Translations under genes and position numbers: made by a program
Source of the DNA: Lachnospiraceae bacterium
GTDB lineage: Bacteria > Bacillota > Clostridia > Lachnospirales > Lachnospiraceae
DNA length: 64,000 nt
Direction of reading: 5' to 3'
Assembly (NCBI GenBank): GCA_022796795.1
Contig: JAAWJI010000001.1
Location: 124,001 to 188,000 of the forward strand
Notes under the pieces: generated by a model
Seen by the model: the letters and a program-made list of their open reading frames with translations, nothing else
Database searches by the model: none
What the model was told of the DNA's origin: nothing
Shown: positions 1-8,828 of the stretch, one piece after another
Position numbering within the stretch: the first letter of the stretch is position 1
How the letters are laid out: every line of letters starts with the position of its first letter

Positions 1-1043
1 GTCAGATCGACGCGCTTTTGAAGTCCATGCAGCCGGGAGGCGAGCAGGAGCCTGAGAAAGTGGAACAAAAAGAAAAGGCAAAGCCTGTGAAAGAAGAAGT
101 CAATTACAGTAAGTATGACTTCTACAGTCCCAGGAAATTTACAAAGGATAAGATGAAGATCCTCACCAGCGTATTTGAAAATTACGCGCGGATCATCACT
201 TCTCAGATTAACGGCGTATTCCGTGTCATGACTGACATTACGGTGCGGGAGGTACAGGAGCGCCGCTATTATGAATTTGTTAACTCTCTGGGTGAAAATG
301 ATGCAGTTACCCTGGTGGAGGCCACGATACAGGATCAGGGAAAAAATCTGGTCCCGTTGATGATATATGTCTCGCCTAGTATGGTAATTACGTTGGTTGA
401 CCATATGCTGGGCGGTGGTGAGGATGTCATAAAGGTGAAGCCGGGATACCGGTATTCCGATGTGGAGCTTGCTCTGTACCGCAGAATCCTGTCCTACCTG
501 ATTCAGGCGCTGAAGGATGGCTTTGCAAATTATATAGCCATGGAATTTAAGGCGCAGCGGATTGAAGATAATCCCAGCATGATGCAGGATGTGGGACTGG
601 ATGAGACGGTAGCCATTATTCATCTGAATGTGGATTTGGCTGGTCTGGCATCAGAGACGGTTCGGATTTGTATGCCGGGTACGCTTCTGGAAGCCATCTT
701 CCAGGTAATAGACAGCCGCAAGCATCTGGCCAGAGGTTATGCCTATGAGGATAACCGGGATACCATTTTGGAGAATATCCGGGATTCGCTGCTTCCCCTT
801 ACCGGACAGCTGGGTACCATTTCTCTGGATTTGGATGATATTTATCATCTGAGAGAAGGAGACGTGATCGACATGAATAAACCTAAGGATCACGATGTAA
901 GGCTGTTTGTGGGCAGGCAGGCATGGTTTACCGGGAAGATGGGCATATATAAGAAGAATGTGGCGGTGCGAATTAACCAGCGTCTCTATGAGGAAGAAAA
1001 CGTGGGGGATGAGCTGGAGCTGGAAACAGCAGCATCGGAATAA
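1..1043 (+). CDS. fliM: Flagellar motor switch protein FliM (5' end outside window)
   Basis: FliM is the C-ring subunit that binds CheY-phosphate and, with FliG and FliN/FliY, sets rotation direction. The open frame runs in from the left edge (first full codon at base 3) and reads QIDALLKSM, the conserved N-terminal CheY-P-binding motif, so only a handful of N-terminal residues are missing; the TTG at 18 is not the real start. The body has the expected order: a middle CheC-like domain (LGGGEDVIK, RYSDVELAL) and a C-terminal SpoA/FliN-like domain (TGQLGTISLDLDDI, GRQAWFTGKMGIYKKNVAVRI). cheY follows after 41 bp, so both probably share one operon. Confidence 0.96.
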   Translation, partial: QIDALLKSMQPGGEQEPEKVEQKEKAKPVKEEVNYSKYDFYSPRKFTKDKMKILTSVFENYARIITSQINGVFRVMTDITVREVQERRYYEFVNSLGENDAVTLVEATIQDQGKNLVPLMIYVSPSMVITLVDHMLGGGEDVIKVKPGYRYSDVELALYRRILSYLIQALKDGFANYIAMEFKAQRIEDNPSMMQDVGLDETVAIIHLNVDLAGLASETVRICMPGTLLEAIFQVIDSRKHLARGYAYEDNRDTILENIRDSLLPLTGQLGTISLDLDDIYHLREGDVIDMNKPKDHDVRLFVGRQAWFTGKMGIYKKNVAVRINQRLYEEENVGDELELETAASE

Positions 1044-1084
1044 AATACTACATATAATATTTTCATGAGAGTGAGGAAAAGACA

Positions 1085-1444
1085 ATGGCAAAGATTATGT
1101 TGGTTGATGACGCAGCATTTATGCGGATGATGGTTAAGAATGCGCTGACAAAGGCTGGATATGACAATTTTGTGGAGGCCCAGGACGGTGCAGAGGCTGT
1201 AAAGAAGTATGATGAAGAGAGCCCGGATATGGTAATCATGGACATTACCATGCCAAACATGGACGGACTCCAGGCCCTGAAGAAGATCCGGGAGAACCAT
1301 GCTGACGCCAAGATTGTAATGTGTACCGCAATGGGCCAGGAGAGCATGGTAGTGGATGCGATCAAGTCCGGTGCCAAGGACTTTATTGTAAAGCCCTTTA
1401 ATCAGGACCGTATTGTGGAGACAGTGAAGACGATTTTGGGATAA
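1085..1444 (+). CDS. cheY: Chemotaxis response regulator CheY
   Basis: A single receiver domain of 119 residues with no output domain. The acidic pocket D8-D9, the phospho-acceptor D53 (VIMDITMP), the switch T81 and K103 (VKPF) are all present at the usual spacing. CheY carries the signal from the kinase CheA (not in this window) to FliM. Ribosome binding site GTGAGGAAAAG lies just before the ATG. Its position between fliM and flgC matches the Clostridia/Bacillus habit of placing cheY inside the fliM-fliY-fliP block. Phosphate is probably removed by FliY and CheC, both encoded nearby. Confidence 0.96.
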   Translation: MAKIMLVDDAAFMRMMVKNALTKAGYDNFVEAQDGAEAVKKYDEESPDMVIMDITMPNMDGLQALKKIRENHADAKIVMCTAMGQESMVVDAIKSGAKDFIVKPFNQDRIVETVKTILG

Positions 1445-1471
1445 CAGCTTCAGGCGGGAGGACAGAAAAGA

Positions 1472-1921
1472 ATGGCTTTTTTAAGTTCCTTTGATATCTG
1501 CGCATCCGGTCTCAGCGCACAGCGGTTGAGAATGGATATTGCTGCAGAGAATATTTCGAATATTGATACTACGAGAACCGAGGCCGGAGGCGCTTACCGC
1601 AGGAAAGATGTGGTGTTTGAGAGCTATGGCTCGAAAAGCTTCCGGGAGGTTATGCGGGAGGCTTCCGAGGGAAAAGGAATCAGAAGCCGGGGAGCCGGAG
1701 TACGGGTTGCCGGTATTGTGGAGGATGACCGCGAGATGAAAATGGTCTATAATCCGGGACATCCGGATGCGGACGAGAGCGGTTTTGTCGAGATGCCCAA
1801 TGTGGATCTTTTAAAGGAGACTGTGGACTCTATGTCAGCCACCAGGTCCTATGACGCGAATGTCACGGCATTGAACGCAATGAAGCTGATGGCGCAAAAA
1901 GCGCTGGAGATCGGGAAATAA
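1472..1921 (+). CDS. flgC: Flagellar basal-body rod protein FlgC
   Basis: 149 residues, the usual FlgC length. The N-terminus (FDICASGLSAQRLRMDIAAENISN, read in two parts: FDICASGLSAQ then RLRMDIAAENISN) is the rod-protein signature, and the C-terminus ends ATRSYDANVTALNAMK...ALEIGK as in FlgC proper. Both ends form the coiled coil that packs into the proximal rod. FlgC is exported by the flagellar type III apparatus encoded just downstream. Ribosome binding site GGGAGGACAG precedes the ATG. In other Firmicutes flgC normally sits in a flgB-flgC-fliE unit; here it lies alone between cheY and fliY. Confidence 0.92.
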   Translation: MAFLSSFDICASGLSAQRLRMDIAAENISNIDTTRTEAGGAYRRKDVVFESYGSKSFREVMREASEGKGIRSRGAGVRVAGIVEDDREMKMVYNPGHPDADESGFVEMPNVDLLKETVDSMSATRSYDANVTALNAMKLMAQKALEIGK

Positions 1922-1945
1922 TGTTGGACAAAAGGAGATTTAAAG

Positions 1946-3406
1946 ATGGGCGCTAAGGGCTTTAATGAAATGGAAATAGATGCCATAGGCGAGATTATGA
2001 ACATCAGTCTCGGCGCGTCGGCAACCGCAGTTTCCACATTGCTGGGCACAAAGGTTGATATCACCACACCAGTAGTACGGGTCCAGAACCGTGAAGAATT
2101 TGAATTCAAAAAGCTGGAGCCGGCAATCGGGGTGGAGATTGCCTATGTAGAGGGCCTGGAGGGCAAAAACGTCATGATTTTCCGCAAAGAGGATGTGCGG
2201 ATTATTGTGGGCACTCTCATGGGCGAGGTACCTTCGGACGAAGCTTTCGAAATGGATGAAATTTACATCAGTGCGATCTGTGAGATCATGAATCAGATGA
2301 TGGGGGCTTCGGCCACGGCATTGTCTGAGTTTCTTGGATTCACGGTGAATATTTCCACGCCGAAGTCTTTTGATGTGGGAGAGCCTGAGGAATTTAAGGA
2401 TAAATATTTCCCGGAAGAGGAGGGAATGGTAGTCGTCCGTTTCCGCTTGGAGATTGAGGAGAAGCTGAGCAGCGAGTTCATGAATATCATGTCCACCAAA
2501 TTGGCAAAGCGGCTGCTGACTCCTTTTGGCTTGGGAGGAGACCTGGAGAAAGAAGAGGTACAGCCTGTAGCAGAACCAGAGCCGCAGCCAGCATCCACAG
2601 GAGGCGGAAGCATGTCCCAGGAGGAAATGGATGCGCTGATGTCCTCCATGAGCGGTGGTCCTGCAGCAGAGCCTGCTCCTCAGCCCACATCCACGGGAGG
2701 CGGAAGCATGTCCCAGGAGGAGATGGATGCATTGATGTCTTCTATGAGCGGTGGTCCTGCAGCAGCAGAGCCGCAGCCAGCATCCACAGGAGGCGGAAGC
2801 ATGTCCCAGGAGGAGATGGATGCGCTGATGTCCTCCATGAGCGGTGGTTCTGCAGCGGAGGCGGCGCCTCAGCCGGCGCAAGCTGCGCCTCAGCCTGCAA
2901 TGACCATGACGCCGGCAGCAGGTATGCAGCCTGGGGCAGCCATGCAGCAGCCGTATTATCCCTATCCTTCTGCGGGTATGGATCCTATGATGCTGCAGCT
3001 TATGAATCAGATGCAGCAGACGCAGCTGCAAATGATGGAAATGATGAAGGGAACCAAGAGCGCGGAGCCTTCCAAGAAGGAGAGCTCGATTATCCGGCCT
3101 TTGTCTTCCGAGCAAATCAGCGACGAGGCTGGCGAGGGAATGGAAGAAAAGGCCAATCAGGAAATGCTCATGAAGGTACCCTTGGAAATTTCCGTGGAGA
3201 TTGGCCGTACCAAGAGACTGGTGCGGGATATTCTGGAATTTACCCAGGGTACGCTTGTGGTTTTGGATAAGATGGCAGGCGAACAGGTGGATCTGTTTGT
3301 AAATGGACAGTGTATTGCCAGAGGCGATATCGTTGTGGTTGAGGATAACTTTGGTATCCGTATTACGGAGATTGTGACCAAGGAACTGAATCCGGAAAGT
3401 CTGTAG
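1946..3406 (+). CDS. fliY: Flagellar motor switch phosphatase FliY with repeat-containing linker
   Basis: 486 residues, longer than typical FliY (about 380). Residues 1-205 form a CheC-like phosphatase domain with two intact active sites of the E-x-x-N type: E16/N19 (GEIMNIS) and E113/N116 (CEIMNQM). Residues 206-400 are a low-complexity Pro/Gln/Ala/Met linker that contains three tandem copies of a FliM-like motif, SMSQEEMDALM. Residues about 405-480 are a FliN/SpoA C-ring domain (VPLEISVEIGRTKRLVRDI, LDKMAGEQVDLFVNG). The protein should act both as C-ring component and as CheY-P phosphatase. The normal N-terminal CheY-binding motif is absent from the N-terminus; it appears to have been moved into the linker and multiplied. 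Confidence 0.93.
   Translation: MGAKGFNEMEIDAIGEIMNISLGASATAVSTLLGTKVDITTPVVRVQNREEFEFKKLEPAIGVEIAYVEGLEGKNVMIFRKEDVRIIVGTLMGEVPSDEAFEMDEIYISAICEIMNQMMGASATALSEFLGFTVNISTPKSFDVGEPEEFKDKYFPEEEGMVVVRFRLEIEEKLSSEFMNIMSTKLAKRLLTPFGLGGDLEKEEVQPVAEPEPQPASTGGGSMSQEEMDALMSSMSGGPAAEPAPQPTSTGGGSMSQEEMDALMSSMSGGPAAAEPQPASTGGGSMSQEEMDALMSSMSGGSAAEAAPQPAQAAPQPAMTMTPAAGMQPGAAMQQPYYPYPSAGMDPMMLQLMNQMQQTQLQMMEMMKGTKSAEPSKKESSIIRPLSSEQISDEAGEGMEEKANQEMLMKVPLEISVEIGRTKRLVRDILEFTQGTLVVLDKMAGEQVDLFVNGQCIARGDIVVVEDNFGIRITEIVTKELNPESL
2585..2860 (+). repeat. Three tandem in-frame repeats in fliY (CheY-binding-like motif)
   Basis: Units start at 2585 (Q214), 2681 (Q246) and 2774 (Q277), 31-32 codons each. Each encodes QP-(A/T)-STGGGSMSQEEMDALM followed by SSMSGG and a short Ala/Pro spacer. 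Units 1 and 3 are almost identical at the nucleotide level over the shared core, which points to recent duplication. The core resembles the N-terminus of FliM at the start of this window (QIDALLKSMQPGG). Confidence 0.9.
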
Positions 3407-3408
3407 TT

Positions 3409-3762
3409 ATGGGAGCTTTATCTGTATTTAATACAGTAGTAGGCATTTTAGGTATACTGCTGCTGGCCTATTGGTGCAGCCGTATGCTGGGCAAAAAATG
3501 GGGAAACAGTTCCTGCTCCGGCAACATCAAGGTGGTAGGACAGCTTCAGGTGGGGCAGGACCGACAGATCCTTTTATTGGAGTTGGGCGAGCATTATTAT
3601 CTGGTTGGCGTAAGTCAGGCAGGAATCCAGCTTCTGACAGAGGTGGAAGGTGATTTCGAGACGGACATGCAGGGACAGCCTGGCGGCCCAGAGTTTCCTT
3701 CCTTTCCGGAGCTTCTGGAGAAATACAGAAAGCGCCGCGACGAGAAAGATAGATGGAGTTAA
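3409..3762 (+). CDS. fliO: Flagellar biosynthetic protein FliO/FliZ-like
   Basis: 117 residues: one N-terminal membrane helix (TVVGILGILLLAYWCSRML, residues about 9-27), then a small cytoplasmic domain with the FliO-type strand pattern IKVVGQLQVGQDRQILLLELG and YYLVGVSQAGIQLL, then a charged tail. FliO assists assembly of the FliP ring in the flagellar export gate. Family sequence similarity is weak, but size, topology and position directly between fliY and fliP all agree. The ATG lies two bases after the fliY stop, so translation is probably coupled. Confidence 0.82.
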   Translation: MGALSVFNTVVGILGILLLAYWCSRMLGKKWGNSSCSGNIKVVGQLQVGQDRQILLLELGEHYYLVGVSQAGIQLLTEVEGDFETDMQGQPGGPEFPSFPELLEKYRKRRDEKDRWS

Positions 3763-3765
3763 CAG

Positions 3766-4422
3766 ATGAACGATCTACTGACACAATTAAATGGCGGGAG
3801 CGTTCCCACCCTGGATTTGTTTTTTTTACTTACGCTTGCAGCGCTTCTACCTTCTCTGGTTGTGATGATGACCTCCTTTACCAGGACGATTATCATTTTA
3901 TCCTTTACCAGAAACGCAATGGGAGTTCAGCAGGCGCCGCCGAATATGGTCCTGGTAGGCATTTCACTGTTTTTAACCTTATATATTATGAGTCCGGTGA
4001 TCGGCGAGATCAATGAACAGGCGTATCAACCCTATATCCGTCAGGAGATCAGTCAGGAAGAGGCTGCCCAGCGGATGGTTGTGCCGCTGAAAGAGTTTAT
4101 GCTCCGCAATATGGAGGCAGATACACTGGACAATTTTATCGGCATGTCGGGAACGGAAGTTGTGGAGGATCCTATGGATTATCCTCTCACCGTAGTGGTT
4201 CCGGCCTTTATGACCTGTGAGCTGAAAAAAGGATTTATTGCAGGTTTTTGTATATACCTACCCTTCCTTCTGGTGGATATTATTGTATCTACCACGCTTA
4301 TGTCTATGGGTATGGTTATGCTGCCGCCGGCCATGGTTTCTCTGCCCTTTAAGCTTTTGCTTTTTGTGACAGTGGATGGCTGGGAGCTTTTGTTCTCGAA
4401 TATTGTGAGAGGATTCCGCTAA
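3766..4422 (+). CDS. fliP: Flagellar export gate protein FliP
   Basis: 218 residues. The FliP signatures are visible: SLVVMMTSFTRTIIILSF near residue 30, NAMGVQQAPPNMVLVG, LKEFMLRN, and the C-terminal LVDIIVSTTLMSMGMVMLPP block. Four membrane segments are expected. FliP forms the core of the export gate with FliQ and FliR, encoded immediately downstream. There is no obvious cleaved signal peptide, as in the Bacillus protein. The gene starts 3 bp after the preceding stop. Confidence 0.96.
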   Translation: MNDLLTQLNGGSVPTLDLFFLLTLAALLPSLVVMMTSFTRTIIILSFTRNAMGVQQAPPNMVLVGISLFLTLYIMSPVIGEINEQAYQPYIRQEISQEEAAQRMVVPLKEFMLRNMEADTLDNFIGMSGTEVVEDPMDYPLTVVVPAFMTCELKKGFIAGFCIYLPFLLVDIIVSTTLMSMGMVMLPPAMVSLPFKLLLFVTVDGWELLFSNIVRGFR

Positions 4423-4436
4423 GGGAGGAGAGGCCT

Positions 4437-4700
4437 ATGACAGAAATAGAAATTATGGACATTATTTATCAGGCGTTTATGACAGCCCTGCGGCTGGCTA
4501 TGCCTTTTTTGCTGGTCAGTATGATTGTGGGTGTGATTATCTCGATTTTTCAGGCTGCCACGCAGATTAATGAGCAAACGCTGACCTTCGTACCGAAATT
4601 TCTTGCTATTTTGGCAGTTATGGGACTGCTGGGCACCACAATTTTGAATATGCTGCAGGATTTTCTGCGGCAAATGGTTTCCTTAGGCGCGGGAGGCTGA
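4437..4700 (+). CDS. fliQ: Flagellar export gate protein FliQ
   Basis: 87 residues with two hydrophobic hairpin helices (LRLAMPFLLVSMIVGVIISI and FLAILAVMGLLGTTILNML) separated by QAATQINEQTLTFVPK, the FliQ hallmark loop. Export-gate subunit that packs around the FliP-FliR core. Ribosome binding site GGGAGGAGAGG lies just upstream, 14 bp after fliP; fliR follows after 4 bp. Confidence 0.96.
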   Translation: MTEIEIMDIIYQAFMTALRLAMPFLLVSMIVGVIISIFQAATQINEQTLTFVPKFLAILAVMGLLGTTILNMLQDFLRQMVSLGAGG

Positions 4701-4704
4701 TATC

Positions 4705-5457
4705 ATGTTTATCCTTTTTTCGCTGGTGTTTATGCGGATGACCGGCGCCATTGCGCTGAATCCCATTTTGGGACGTTCCAATATACCCACGGCGGTAAAA
4801 GGAGCAATTATTCTGTCCATGTCTGTGCTGGTATATGGAGGAACCAATGGTGTTCTGGTACAGGAGCCGGCGGTAATGCTGGAATTTCTGGTTATGCTGC
4901 TCAAGGAGCTTATGGTGGGATTTGCCATTGGATTTTCCATGGAGCTGTGTTTCGCGGTTGTGCGTTTTGCCTCGGCGATTATGGATTATACCATGGGACT
5001 TTCCATGGCTCAGGTATATGATCCCCAGTACAACACCCAGATGACCATTACCTCAGGAATGTATTATACGTTTCTGGCGCTATTATTTCTGGCAGGAGAC
5101 GGCCACGTAAGGCTTTTGGCTTTGATTTATTCCTCGGCGAATCTGGTTCCTTTTGGACAGGTAGCCATAACCCCTCAGCTTTCACAGCTGATGCTGGATA
5201 TTTTTCAAAGCAGTATTGCCATGGGACTGCAGCTGGCATTTCCATTGATTGCCATGGAGCTGGTGACAGAGGCGGCGGTGGGAATCCTGATGCGTGTGAT
5301 TCCCCAGATCAATGTGTTCTCTGTAAATTTTCAGGTGAAAATTATGGTGGGACTATTTTTGCTGGTATATCTCTTTAATCCTATGGCAAGTAAGGTATAT
5401 GAGATTATCGGTAATATGTTTGTATATATAGAGGAGGCGCTTATGTTATTGACATAA
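4705..5457 (+). CDS. fliR: Flagellar export gate protein FliR
   Basis: 250 residues, multi-spanning. Begins FILFSLVFMRMTGAIALNPI and carries VVRFASAIMDYTMGLSMAQVYDP and INVFSVNFQVKIMVGLFLL, both typical of FliR. One copy per export gate closes the FliP ring and contacts FlhB. Order fliP-fliQ-fliR-flhB-flhA matches Bacillus. The start ATG at 4705 sits 4 bp behind the fliQ stop; the ribosome binding site is inside the fliQ end (GCGGGAGGCTG). Confidence 0.95.
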   Translation: MFILFSLVFMRMTGAIALNPILGRSNIPTAVKGAIILSMSVLVYGGTNGVLVQEPAVMLEFLVMLLKELMVGFAIGFSMELCFAVVRFASAIMDYTMGLSMAQVYDPQYNTQMTITSGMYYTFLALLFLAGDGHVRLLALIYSSANLVPFGQVAITPQLSQLMLDIFQSSIAMGLQLAFPLIAMELVTEAAVGILMRVIPQINVFSVNFQVKIMVGLFLLVYLFNPMASKVYEIIGNMFVYIEEALMLLT

Positions 5458-5512
5458 GAGCCGGCTGTCTTAGAAGAAGACAAAACCCTGCAGAGCGAAG
5501 GGAGTGGTGAGC

Positions 5513-6586
5513 TTGGCGGAGTCAAACGGACAGGAGAAGACAGAACAACCAACCAGTAAGCGACGAAGAGATGCCCGAAAGGACGGAAATATTTTCCAGA
5601 GCAAGGATATCGTCACTGTGGTTATGCTCATGGGCGTATTTGCTACCATGAAAATTCTGCTCCCTTCCATTTATGGAAATGTGCGGGAGTATATGGAGTT
5701 CTTTTTTTCCGCCGTGGGTAGTGATAATCCGCTGGAGGGATCGCCGAATATTTATATTTATACGGTGATTACACTGGTAAAGTGTTCCATGCCGTTGCTT
5801 CTGGTAGCCATGGCGCTGGGAATTCTTGGTCATGGGATACAGACCAGATTTTTGGTTACGTTTAAGCCCCTGAAGCCCAAATTCAGCAAGCTGAATCCTA
5901 TAAAGGGTATTCAGAAGCTGTTTAGCATGAAAAAGGTTGTTGACCTTGTAAAAAATCTGATTAAGATTTCCATACTGTTGGTGCTGCTCTACAATATTTT
6001 GTCCAGCGACTTAAGTCCGATTACGCGGATGATTGATATGCAGGTATTTCATTCCGCTGCCTTTACCCTCCAGCTGGTATATGACCTTGTGGTAAAGGTC
6101 TGTATCGCCTTTGCGGTAGTGGCCTTTTTTGATTTTCTCTACCAGAGATGGGATTATGAGAAAAATCTGAAAATGACCAAGCAGGAGGTTAAGGACGAGT
6201 ACAAGATGACAGAGGGAAATCCTGAGATTAAAGGCAGAATCCGCCGGATTCAGCGGCAGATGGCCTTAAGCAGGATGATGCAGAGCGTTCCGGACGCGGA
6301 TGTAATCGTGAGAAACCCCACCCATTTTGCGGTGGCCCTAAAGTATGATCCCCAGAAACATGGGGCTCCTGTGGTGCTGGCAAAGGGGCAGGATTACATG
6401 GCGCTTCGTATTATAAAGGTGGGCACGGAGCATAATGTGACCATCGTAGAAAACAGGCCCCTGGCAAGGGCGTTGTTCGCTTCCTGTGAACTGGACAGGG
6501 AGATTCCCGCAGAATACTATGGTGCGGTAGCCGAGCTTCTGGTGTATGTTTACCGTCTCAATCACAGAGACGATATGCTTCGTTAA
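5513..6586 (+). CDS. flhB: Flagellar export switch protein FlhB (TTG start)
   Basis: 357 residues from the TTG at 5513, which lies 8 bp behind GGAG and gives the usual N-terminus MAESNGQEKTEQPTSKRRRD; GTG codons at 5504 and 5507 are in frame but too close to the ribosome binding site. Four membrane segments are followed by a cytoplasmic domain with the auto-cleavage motif N268-P-T-H271 (RNPTHFAVALKYDP). Cleavage there switches export from rod/hook to filament substrates. The C-terminus (VYVYRLN) is normal. Confidence 0.95.
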   Translation: MAESNGQEKTEQPTSKRRRDARKDGNIFQSKDIVTVVMLMGVFATMKILLPSIYGNVREYMEFFFSAVGSDNPLEGSPNIYIYTVITLVKCSMPLLLVAMALGILGHGIQTRFLVTFKPLKPKFSKLNPIKGIQKLFSMKKVVDLVKNLIKISILLVLLYNILSSDLSPITRMIDMQVFHSAAFTLQLVYDLVVKVCIAFAVVAFFDFLYQRWDYEKNLKMTKQEVKDEYKMTEGNPEIKGRIRRIQRQMALSRMMQSVPDADVIVRNPTHFAVALKYDPQKHGAPVVLAKGQDYMALRIIKVGTEHNVTIVENRPLARALFASCELDREIPAEYYGAVAELLVYVYRLNHRDDMLR

Positions 6587-6603
6587 GGGCAGACACTCTG
6601 CCC
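6587..6603 (+). other. Short perfect hairpin between flhB and flhA
   Basis: GGGCAGA (6587-6593) and TCTGCCC (6597-6603) form a 7-bp stem with a 3-base loop directly after the flhB stop. There is no T-tract, so it is not a classical terminator. It may stabilise the 3' end of the upstream message or tune read-through into flhA; this is inference. Confidence 0.5.
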
Positions 6604-6655
6604 GGAATGGTCCAAAGGGCGTCCGCATATTTTATATAGATGGATGGAGTCTTTC

Positions 6656-8809
6656 ATGAAAAAACTATTAAGCTATTCCGTAGTACTGTTTGTACTTACC
6701 GTTATATTGCTGCTGATTATCCCTTTGCCTGCTGGCATCGTGGATGTGGCAATTATCTTAAATATGTCCTTGTCCCTGATGATCCTGGTCATTACCATGA
6801 CCATTCGGGAGCCCCTGGAATTTGCCATATTCCCGTCGCTTCTGTTGATCACCACTTTGTTCCGCCTTGGAATTAACGTTTCCACCACCCGGAACATTCT
6901 GACAAACTCTGGATCCTCGGGACAGATCATCAAGGCCTTTGGTGACTTTATCCTCCAGGGGAATGTGGTGGTAGGTCTGGTCATCTACCTGATTATCGTG
7001 TTGATGCAGTTCCTGGTTATTACCAAGGGAGCCGAGCGTGTAGCCGAGGTGGCGGCCAGATTTACCCTGGATGCTATGCCTGGTAAACAGATGGCTATTG
7101 ATGCGGACCTGAACTCCGGTCTGATCACAGAGCAGCAGGCCAAGGAACGCCGGGAGAAGATTCAGCGAGAGGCGGATTTCTATGGATCCATGGATGGTGC
7201 CACCAAGATCGTAAAGGGAGATTCTGTCATGTCCCTGATTACCACGGGCGTGAACCTGATCGGAGGTATCATCATTGGTCTGGTACAGGGCGGAGCTTCC
7301 ATTGGCGAGGTGGCCGTAACCTATTCTATCGCCACTGTAGGCGACGGTCTGGTAGGCCAGATTCCCTCTCTTTTGATCTCTACCGCAACGGGCATGATTG
7401 TAACCCGCGCCGTGGCAGAGGGAAGTTTAAACGAGGATATTTCCAAGCAGTTTACAGCTCAGCCCACGGCCATTATGATCAGCGGCATTGTGGTTGCGAT
7501 CCTGACTGTGATTCCGGGCATGCCGGTGATTCAGCTTCTGATCGTATCCGCAGGACTGATTTCAGGAGGATATTTCCTCTCCCGCAGGATTCAGGCAGAA
7601 CCTGGTCTTGCCACAGGAAGCGCCTTTTCCGGCGGCGCTGGTCCCGCTGGTGCCGGAGCAGGTCTGGAGGAGCCGGCAGCGGAGGAAGGCGGAGAAAGCC
7701 TGCGGCAGGTTACGGAAGAGGAATATTATAAGGATGTAAATAATGTCTATAATCTTCTCACCGTGGAACCCATTGAGATGGAGTTTGGCTACAGCCTGAT
7801 TCCTCTTGTAGATGAGTCGGTAGGCGGCAAGCTGATTAACCGCATTGTTATTTTCCGGCGGCAGTATGCCCAGGATATGGGATTTGTCATTCCCTCTATC
7901 CGCCTGCGTGACAGCTCGGGACTGAATACCAACCAGTACAGCATTAAGATCAAGGGAGAAGAGGTTGCCAAAGGAGAGCTTCTGGTAGACTATTTTCTGG
8001 CTTTGGATCCGGAGAATCCGGAGAAGGAGATCGACGGGATCGAGACCATTGAGCCGGCTTACGGAATTCCCAGCCGCTGGATCCGCCCAGAGGACCGGGA
8101 GATGGCGGAGATTTACGGGTATACCGTGATTGATCCTCTGTCCGTGCTGGTAACTCACCTGTCGGAGGTAGTGAAGCAACACGCCCATGAGCTGCTGACC
8201 AGACAGGAGATTATTCATTTGGTGGAAAATGCCAAGAAGATTTCTCCGGAGCTGATTGAGGAGGCATTTCCCAATTTCATTAATTACAGCTTGTTTCAGA
8301 AGCTGCTCACAAGTCTTCTGAAGGAGGGCGTACCCATTAAGGATATGGAGACGATCATTGAGACCACCCTGGAGAGTATCTCGGAGACAGGGCTTCCTGT
8401 TAAGGATGTGGATAATCTGATCGAGCATATCCGCACAGCGCTAAAACGCACCATTACCCGTCTGTATTGTGAGGACGGAAGCATGAAGGTGATTACCATG
8501 GACTCTGAGCTGGAGCGCACCATGGTGAGCTGCCTGTCAAAGGGAGAGCGGGGCTATTATCTGGCTTTGAGTCCGGATGTGCTCCAGAGCCTGATCAATC
8601 AGCTGACTGTACAGCTGAAAAAGTTCAACAGTCTGTCACAGACCCCGGTGATTCTCACCTCCCAGGTGATGCGTGTCCATTTCTACCGGTTGATTGATCA
8701 GTTTTATCCCAATGTGCGGGTGCTGTCCTTTAATGAGATTTCCAACAATATTCAGATACAATCCATCGGGAGTCTGACTCTTGAGAATACGGAGAGAAGG
8801 GGAGCCTGA
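6656..8809 (+). CDS. flhA: Flagellar export gate protein FlhA
   Basis: 717 residues from ATG 6656, chosen because GGAG at 6646-6649 is 6 bp upstream; ATG 6644 is in frame but has no site. The N-terminal half has about eight membrane segments, with the FHIPEP-family signature FRLGINVSTTRNIL and the conserved cytoplasmic loop RFTLDAMPGKQMAIDADLNS, GLITEQQAKERREKI. A Gly/Ala/Glu-rich linker (about residues 320-355) leads to the soluble C-terminal domain that docks chaperone-substrate complexes. FlhA forms the nonameric ring of the flagellar type III gate and couples export to the proton motive force. Confidence 0.96.
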   Translation: MKKLLSYSVVLFVLTVILLLIIPLPAGIVDVAIILNMSLSLMILVITMTIREPLEFAIFPSLLLITTLFRLGINVSTTRNILTNSGSSGQIIKAFGDFILQGNVVVGLVIYLIIVLMQFLVITKGAERVAEVAARFTLDAMPGKQMAIDADLNSGLITEQQAKERREKIQREADFYGSMDGATKIVKGDSVMSLITTGVNLIGGIIIGLVQGGASIGEVAVTYSIATVGDGLVGQIPSLLISTATGMIVTRAVAEGSLNEDISKQFTAQPTAIMISGIVVAILTVIPGMPVIQLLIVSAGLISGGYFLSRRIQAEPGLATGSAFSGGAGPAGAGAGLEEPAAEEGGESLRQVTEEEYYKDVNNVYNLLTVEPIEMEFGYSLIPLVDESVGGKLINRIVIFRRQYAQDMGFVIPSIRLRDSSGLNTNQYSIKIKGEEVAKGELLVDYFLALDPENPEKEIDGIETIEPAYGIPSRWIRPEDREMAEIYGYTVIDPLSVLVTHLSEVVKQHAHELLTRQEIIHLVENAKKISPELIEEAFPNFINYSLFQKLLTSLLKEGVPIKDMETIIETTLESISETGLPVKDVDNLIEHIRTALKRTITRLYCEDGSMKVITMDSELERTMVSCLSKGERGYYLALSPDVLQSLINQLTVQLKKFNSLSQTPVILTSQVMRVHFYRLIDQFYPNVRVLSFNEISNNIQIQSIGSLTLENTERRGA

Positions 8810-8828
8810 TCTGCAAGGGGTTGACGTT

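Noticed and set aside
1940-3115. 391-residue open frame on the minus strand opposite fliY
   Set aside because: His/Arg/Leu-rich composition and exact overlap with the conserved fliY gene show it is an antisense shadow; it has no recognisable domain.
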